Positions 57,900 through 64,000 of a stretch of DNA of 64,000 nucleotides are shown here, in pieces. This stretch comes from Tipula vernalis (Eukaryota; Arthropoda; Insecta; Diptera; Tipulidae), in NCBI GenBank assembly GCA_958295665.1, contig OY282560.1, forward strand, positions 272,602,177 through 272,666,176. Reading direction: 5' to 3'. A program made the translations under genes and the position numbers. Positions within the stretch are counted from its first letter, which is position 1. Every line of letters begins with the position of its first letter. Under the pieces are notes generated by a model. The model worked only from the letters and a program-made list of their open reading frames with translations. It searched no databases and was not told where the DNA came from.

Positions 57900-59130
57900 G
57901 GAGTCGATTTGCCGGTTGGATTAGTAAGCAGTTGGCGATTTTTTAAATATTTCTTGGTTTGATGATTGAATTGGATGATGAGTTTGCGGTTGAGTTGGGT
58001 TCCATTTGCTCCTTGAATTGTGTTTGAGTTGGGGTTGAATTGGAATTACATTAGGGGTAAGTGAGCGTTCAGCAATTTTTTAGATATGCTGGTTTGAGCG
58101 CTGAGGTGGGTTAGAATTGCGGGATGCGTTGGAGTTGGGCTAGGGTTTAGTGATATGTTCAATTGGGAATATTTGTGTGTTGAATTAGAGTTAGCTTGAG
58201 TTGAGATCTTGTTTGATTTGAGAGTTCAGTTGGTGTGAGCTGGACTTGCTGGAGCTTGAAATTGATTGTAGAACTGGCTTACAGGTCAAGTTAAGGTGGA
58301 ATTGGGTCGAGTTAAAGAAGTACGAGGGCCGATTTGAGGTTGAGTTGAGATTGTGTGGAGTTGGAGTCAGCGGTTAAGTTGGGAATTTATTTGTGGTTAT
58401 GTTGATGATAAATTTGGAGGTTATCTTGAGTAGTTTTTCGGACCATGTTGATTTGACGAATGAGTTCGTTGTTAAGTTGAGGGTTATGTTGAAGGTTCAG
58501 TTGTTGTCGAGTAGGTTGCTGAGTTCGGGTTGAGCGATGCGGTTCAGTTGTGTATTTATTTGGGGTTGAGTCACGGGTTTAGTTAAAAATTAGAGTTTTC
58601 GAACCGCTGTAATCAGCGGTTTGAGTTGAACGTTAAGTTTGGAGTTGAGTTGAGGGTTGAGTTCGGATTGAGTTGAGGGTTGAGTTGGGATTGAGTTGAA
58701 GCCTGAGTTGGGGTTATGTTATGGTTTAGTTTAGGGTTGAGTTGAAGTCGAGTTAAGGGGAATTAGGGTTTAAGTTGGATTTGCAAGCTTTCGAGCTTTG
58801 GCTTGAAGCTTTCGAACCGCGTTGATTTCAGGGTCAGCGTCGAGTTGAGTCTGGGCTGGTCTTTGATGCGAGCTAAGTTAAACTAAAGTTGAGTTGGGGT
58901 TGAGTAAAGGGTTCAGTTGGGGATGAATAATAAGGGTTGATTTTACGTTAGGTTAAGGGTCGATTTAAAAGTTGATTTCGGGTTGAATTTGATATTGAGT
59001 TGAGGATTGGGCGGTTGATTTGTTGATTGTGTTGCGATTGAGTTGGAAGTTGAGTTGCAAACTGTGGTATACGTTGAGCCGATGATAAAGTTAAGAGATT
59101 CAGTTACGGATTGATTTGAAATTTGAGTTA
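57900..59130. repeat. Degenerate GTTGAGTTG satellite, inverted relative to 39.8-41.1 kb
   Basis: About 1.2 kb of GAGTTG/GGGTTGAG words, the reverse complement of the other array. Shared landmarks beyond the short word include ATTTTTTA-ATAT-CTGGTTTGA (near 57945 and 58078; inverted near 41105) and GTTTTCGAACCGC (58602). Confidence 0.85.
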
Positions 59131-60623
59131 TTTTTCAGAACCGAAGTTCTGATCTTTATATTTTATATTTAGTTTAAAGATATTTTCTGTATTTAGACAA
59201 TTTTTACATTTTGTTTTACGTGAGAATATTAAAATGAAAAATATTTCAGCTTAGAATAAAGCTAGGACCTTGAGAATGTGCACATCCTGTTATCTCAGTT
59301 GGTAATGTTTTCTATTAAAATTTAAAATTGTTTGAACTTAAAGTTTACTTTGCGTTTTATGTGTTTTTTTGGGTGAAATATCTTTAGGTGGCGTTTTGAT
59401 GGGTGTTGGTGTGTGGGTGGTTGTTGGACAGGGGGTTAATTACATTGAGGGTGTGTTACTGTTGAATTGTTAAGCGCGGAGGTTGGAGGTCCATTGGGTG
59501 AGTGCGATTGTTTGGGTGGAGAGGAGATTTGCTGTAACTGTTTGAGATGACGACTAGGGTGGAGGTGCTTTCTATATCTGAGGCAACTTTAGGGTTTCAA
59601 AGGACCATAAATGTACTAAAGCACCACGTTTTCGGTGGTGGAAGTTCTTTAACAAAGTTTTTTGTTTTGATTACATTACCCATCAGTCTTGTTTCCTACA
59701 CTGTGAGGAACCTAATTGATCGATGGATTGATTGATTTTCAAATTAGTTAATATGTTAACAAACTCACCCCTAATGTGACAATTATCAAAATCAAAAATG
59801 GAACGGTCAAATAATCTTCCTCCAACTTCAGAAACTATTTGAGTATATGTAATATACTTGTAATGCTTTGGTGGACTGAACATCTCACTCAAATAATAAT
59901 TAACTATTAAACTTAATTAAATCCATTTCCAAAAGAATATTCCGAAATCTTGGTACTTAACTTTTTCATGGTTTAAAGATCCAATCAGTAAAGAACTTAA
60001 CAGTAGTGTAGTATTAAAAGTGAATGCTACTTTTTATATATTGGCCAAAAACTAAACAGTACCTAGAGATTCGTATGTTTAAGCACGGGTTTGATGCTAG
60101 AAAATAATTAAAAATCGGAATACTGAAGAAAATATAAGTTATTTATCAGTACATTTGGCAATCGTTTCACATAATTTTGAGTGGGATAACGTAAGTATCT
60201 TAGAACGATGCTGCTCGTTACGAAGAATCGACACACCATTTATTGGCGATTTATTGGGTTGTAACTAAATTTCAACACAATTTAACGTTACATCGACATC
60301 TACGAATAGAACATATTTTAAGTACAACAAATTTGTCTTGGCTAAATGGACGATTGGAACATACAAAAAATTATGGCATGAGTTAAACATAACATCCAAA
60401 TTTTTAATTCGCATATGTAATATCGAGAAACAATTCGATTATGGTCTTAGATAAGAAAATGAGATATTAAAATAAATATTTAAAACATATATTTTAGCTT
60501 TATTGTTATAAATTAATATCAAATTTGACCTAGCGGAAAATGGGTCATAACTGCTTAACTACTCACGAGAAAAAGGTAACATACATAAAACAAAATTCGA
60601 ACATAGTTAAGGTTGATTTAGAT
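59131..60623. other. Non-coding stretch
   Basis: 59390-59540 is G/T-rich and may be a worn extension of the satellite. Nothing else recognised. Confidence 0.5.
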
Positions 60624-61031
60624 ATGCGACGTGCGACGTGTGACGGGAGCTTATAGCCAATTAGAAATGAATATTTTGGCATTCGTCACACGGCACACGC
60701 TACACGCCGAGACATGAGCCAATTTTATCTTTTTCGTGACGGTTCACACAAAAACATAAAATTTTAGTGTAAAACATGGCGGCAATTTTTTTTTATACAG
60801 ATTTTGGTAGATTCATTTCTGATCAAAGCCAATATTAGTAAAACTTTTAATTTTTTTTTCTTAATTTCTGATTGTTTTGCTACATTTCCTTTTAGTCGAA
60901 CACAATACCACAAAAAATGTTTATGTTGTGTACCACAAAACATTTAACGCCTTCGCAAACCGTCACAAATGTAAATTGTTGTCAAGAAAGCGTCTCGTTT
61001 ATTTCCACATGTCACACGTCGCACGTCGCAT
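60624..61031. mobile_element. MITE with 21-bp perfect TIRs
   Basis: The TIR core TGCGACGTGCGACGTGTGAC at 60625-60644 has its exact inverse at 61011-61030, with one more matching base pair outside. Internal GTCACACGGCACACGC repeats the theme. No ORF; superfamily not decided. Confidence 0.85.
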
Positions 61032-63950
61032 GTATAAATCAAGCTGTATAGTGCTTCTTTATTGTATGTAAAGAAGCATTTATGACATTTTATTGTACTT
61101 TTATTAAAATTAGACGTTTTCGTCTTTTTTTTTTGTAGTTTTGTGGAGACTAATGTAACAAAATAATTATTGGTCAAAATATCTATAGCCTAACAAATCA
61201 CCAATCGTTGTAATAAACGATAACAGCTATTTGACAGCCTGAGCACTGTTCGGTTTTATCCAATAGTTGTGCACACCATCAGGAATGTGTTTAAAAAAAA
61301 TCAATTCTGCATTACACCAATTCAATTAACACGCTGTGCCACATTATCTCTCGTCAAATTTCAGAATAAAAGATATTTTATAAGTGTTTATTTGATTATT
61401 GGCTTCTAAAAACTATTTTAACAGATATACATAAAACTAAAATACAATACATAAAATATATAATTAAGTGTGAGATTTTCCATTTTCTTTATTTTTCGTA
61501 CATTTTTATTATCGTAATTTAATTTAAGTCTATTGGCTTTACTTTAATTTTGGGTATAAAACGAAGATTTATATTAAGTTTATTCTTGTTTTAATTTTAT
61601 TTCTTTTGCTTTTTGGATTTCTCACTCTATTACGACTCGCATTTATAAGCACAATTTGGAATATGTATGCTTATTGGACAGAAGTATGTATACGTATACT
61701 CGTATAATACAAATTAAATTTTATGTGTAATAGTTTTACAGAGAACGATTAAGTCATGAAATTTGATAGATTTAATGATTTTTTTTAAGTATAAATAAAC
61801 AATAAAATTAAATTGTTAAAAACAATTATAATAAAAATGAATAATAACTAATTTTGATCTAAGGAGATGAATTGTTTAATTACACAAGATATGTACATAT
61901 GTGCGAGTTATATAGCACTATAAATAAAATTATATTATTGTTGGTTCTTTTCTTTTCTTTTAATTTAGTTTTTATAGTTTGGTCAATTTAATGGATGGGT
62001 GGCCTTGAACAAGATAATTAATTATGTGGTAATTAAAGTATAAGACTTAGTGCGGTTCTATAGAAGCCACTAACTCTCCAAAAACGAATACTACGAGGGC
62101 ATACGATACGAGGGCATACTCGTATGTAGCTAATTACAGTACTGAATTATTTTAAAATTGTATTTACCTCACCTCGATTAGTAATTTATATTAGTTTGTT
62201 ACAAAAAATAAAATAAAGTTAAACTTAATATTTTGGTGAATACGCAAAAAAAAAAAATTTTGATTAGTTTCTCCATAAAGTTTTGGGAAGTAAATTTGGA
62301 CTATGTTGTTAGAATTTTTTTTTTTTGGAAAAATATCTGCATGTTTCTTTTCTTGTAGATTTTCCTATTTATGATAACTAAAAGTTTTGTTTAAATTTAT
62401 GCTCAAGTCAAAAAAGAAAACATAAACTTTCTTTCTAGGATATTAAATACTTTGTTTTTATTAGCAAATTTTACAATATTGATGATGAAGATAATGACCA
62501 AAATATTAATTTACATTTTATGTCCATAACTGGTGCTATTTATATTTTTTTTTTAAACAGAGGCAGAACTAGTATTTTAAAGATGTGTGTAATACAGAAG
62601 TAATTGTAGGTTGTGCACAGCATCTTATTAGAGATTTAGGATAAGACGCTTTAACCTGAAAATTTATTCACCCACAAAATACGCAGAATTTGATATGCCG
62701 GCGGCGAACTTAACGTTTTAATCGTCACGATTTAGAAATCTAATCTTTGTCAAGAAGGGGGGAGGGAGGGGGGAAGCACCATTTAGAACCGTTCAAAAAC
62801 CGATTATTTTTTTTTGCTTTAAAAGTTACTTTAATATGAAAAGAGTATGAAAAACTTCATTACTTTGTCCAAAATTCAAAGCTCTTGTAAATAGAACCAA
62901 TTTCCGAGATTCCCTTTCATTCACAGTTATACGAACTAAAGAACAGCGGGGTGTTTTTTCGGTGCCATAGGTTTTTCAGAGACTATTGAACCGATCGGGC
63001 TCAAATTTTGCACATGTTTTTGTAACATATAAGACCACTTCTCAATATAAACTAGTTTTTTTGATCAGCTAAGAAGGAAAAAATGATCGAAAATATCGAT
63101 TTTTTTGATTTTATGTCTGGCATTTCTCCAATTCTTAACTTATTATCAAAAGATTAGGTGTGTAAGTAACCGCAGGCATATATTGACCACATCCTTTTGC
63201 CCTTCTGTTTCATATCATTTTTCACGGCGCTACCATTGACACCGTAAAAAAATGCCTCCACGACCATGTGGCTTCATCATGCTCATCATGCATCTCCGTC
63301 AATTTTCAATCTTTTCTAATGATTAAAAATGGTAATTACTCGCTAAAATGTTTATAATTAACTTTTAAAATTTCAAAAAGAACCATTTACCTCTTCCTCT
63401 TCAAAAAATTCCTAAGAATCTGCTCAATTTCGACATCCTAAATGTTCCCCTTAATTTTATAAAAATTGTTTTTGGCTATTAATAAGCAAACGAAAGTTCT
63501 TTCTATAGTAAAAAGTAGCGATATCAGATCCACCATTTTAAATTTAATAAAACGGCGACTCTACAATTGCTTTTCGATCTTATTCTTTGCTTCTCTTCTA
63601 TTAGCTGTATTTCTTGATCTGATCTGGATCAAAATTTGTTCAATTTTTGATGTTGTTTTCAATATGAACTTTGTAATGGTCGATGCTGATTCAGATCTAT
63701 TTAGCCAATTTAATGTATTGTTTGGTTACTTGCGGTCACCTCGTCACTGAATTTGCCATTCATCGGGTTTGAGTTTTTTTTAGCATACGACATGGGAAAA
63801 GCACCTGTTTTTCTAATTGCTATTATTTTTTAACAATTTAATTTTTTTTCTCGAGCGTATGAGTCAGTTGAGATATATCTAATTACTTACACAAATGAAA
63901 GATAAAAACAAACAATTTAAATTAAATAATACAATTAAAATATAAAAAAG
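61032..63950. other. Non-coding AT-rich stretch with one G-run cluster
   Basis: No gene. 62757-62773 is six G, A, three G, A, six G, standing out in AT-rich DNA. 62985-63060 holds ACCGATCGGGCTCAAATTTT, a phrase I recall from dispersed insect repeats, without a defined element here. Confidence 0.5.
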
Positions 63951-63951
63951 A

Positions 63952-64000
63952 CCGAGCAAATGGCGCAGTGGTTAAAGCTGCGGCGGTTGGATCGGGAGGT
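63952..64000 (+). repeat. tRNA-derived SINE head or tRNA-like sequence, cut by window end
   Basis: TGGCGCAGTGGTTAAAG (63961-63977) fits the pol III A box. The run GCTGCGGCGGTTGGATCGGG follows. The B box would lie past the edge, so tRNA, pseudo-tRNA and SINE cannot be told apart; the setting favours a SINE. Confidence 0.5.

Noticed and set aside
61011..61031. CpG-rich words as a promoter or CpG island
   Set aside because: They are the terminal inverted repeat of a MITE.
63466..63750. 94-codon plus-strand frame with hydrophobic stretch
   Set aside because: Hydrophobicity is expected from T-rich codons; no signal-peptide layout and no splice sites.

Overview
The window looks like AT-rich nuclear DNA from an insect. 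The evidence is the repeat content: BEL/Pao and Ty3/gypsy LTR elements, several Jockey/CR1-type LINEs, a Penelope-like element, hAT, piggyBac and mariner transposons, MITEs and foldback elements. The one credible host-like gene model has a short intron (110 nt). A lower dipteran or similar insect would fit, but nothing fixes the species. There are no bacterial-type operons, no CRISPR array and no rRNA. Almost all recognisable coding sequence belongs to mobile elements, most of them broken. The only non-TE coding candidate is a small secreted-peptide-like gene near 8.6-9.0 kb. || Layout. 1-3.5 kb: a decayed BEL/Pao retrotransposon on the minus strand, running off the left edge. 3.5-7.3 kb: non-coding DNA with clustered splice-like signals, an (AT)n tract and a diverged tandem duplication. 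7.3-19.7 kb: a hAT transposon split in two. Its 3' end is at 7.31-8.15 kb and its 5' part at 12.54-13.94 kb. It carries nested inserts: two tandem foldback-bearing TIR units, the second interrupted by a complete 3.6-kb LTR element (4-bp TSD ATAT) whose reverse transcriptase, RNase H and most of its integrase are missing. The outer hAT seems to have landed inside one copy of an unnamed low-copy repeat family, other copies of which lie at 11.0-12.2 and 19.9-20.8 kb. || 22.7-27.3 kb: an old Jockey-type LINE split by a 1.49-kb hAT remnant with a perfect 8-bp TSD, followed by another LINE scrap. 27.9-29.3 kb: a foldback-like element with inverted arrays of a CATTCGGCCTTTCGA-type unit. 30.8-31.1 kb: a GC-rich island with a perfect 14-bp hairpin. 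31.5-33.3 kb: a young 5'-truncated LINE with an intact 507-codon RT frame, poly(A) and an 11-bp TSD. 35.4-39.8 kb: two Penelope 3' ends facing outward around piggyBac and mariner remnants. 39.8-41.1 kb: a CTCAA-rich degenerate satellite, which recurs inverted at 57.9-59.1 kb. 42.2-45.5 kb: a nearly complete CR1-like LINE with one frameshift. 47.3-51.2 kb: a decayed Jockey-type LINE on the minus strand. 52.4-61.0 kb: five MITE or palindromic elements. The window ends inside a tRNA-like SINE head. || As a whole the window reads as heterochromatin-like or gene-poor sequence built by layered transposition. The points most worth following are the unnamed repeat family with its short conserved box, the secreted-peptide exon beside it, the hAT target-site reconstruction, the gag-protease-only LTR element, and the paired inverted satellite.
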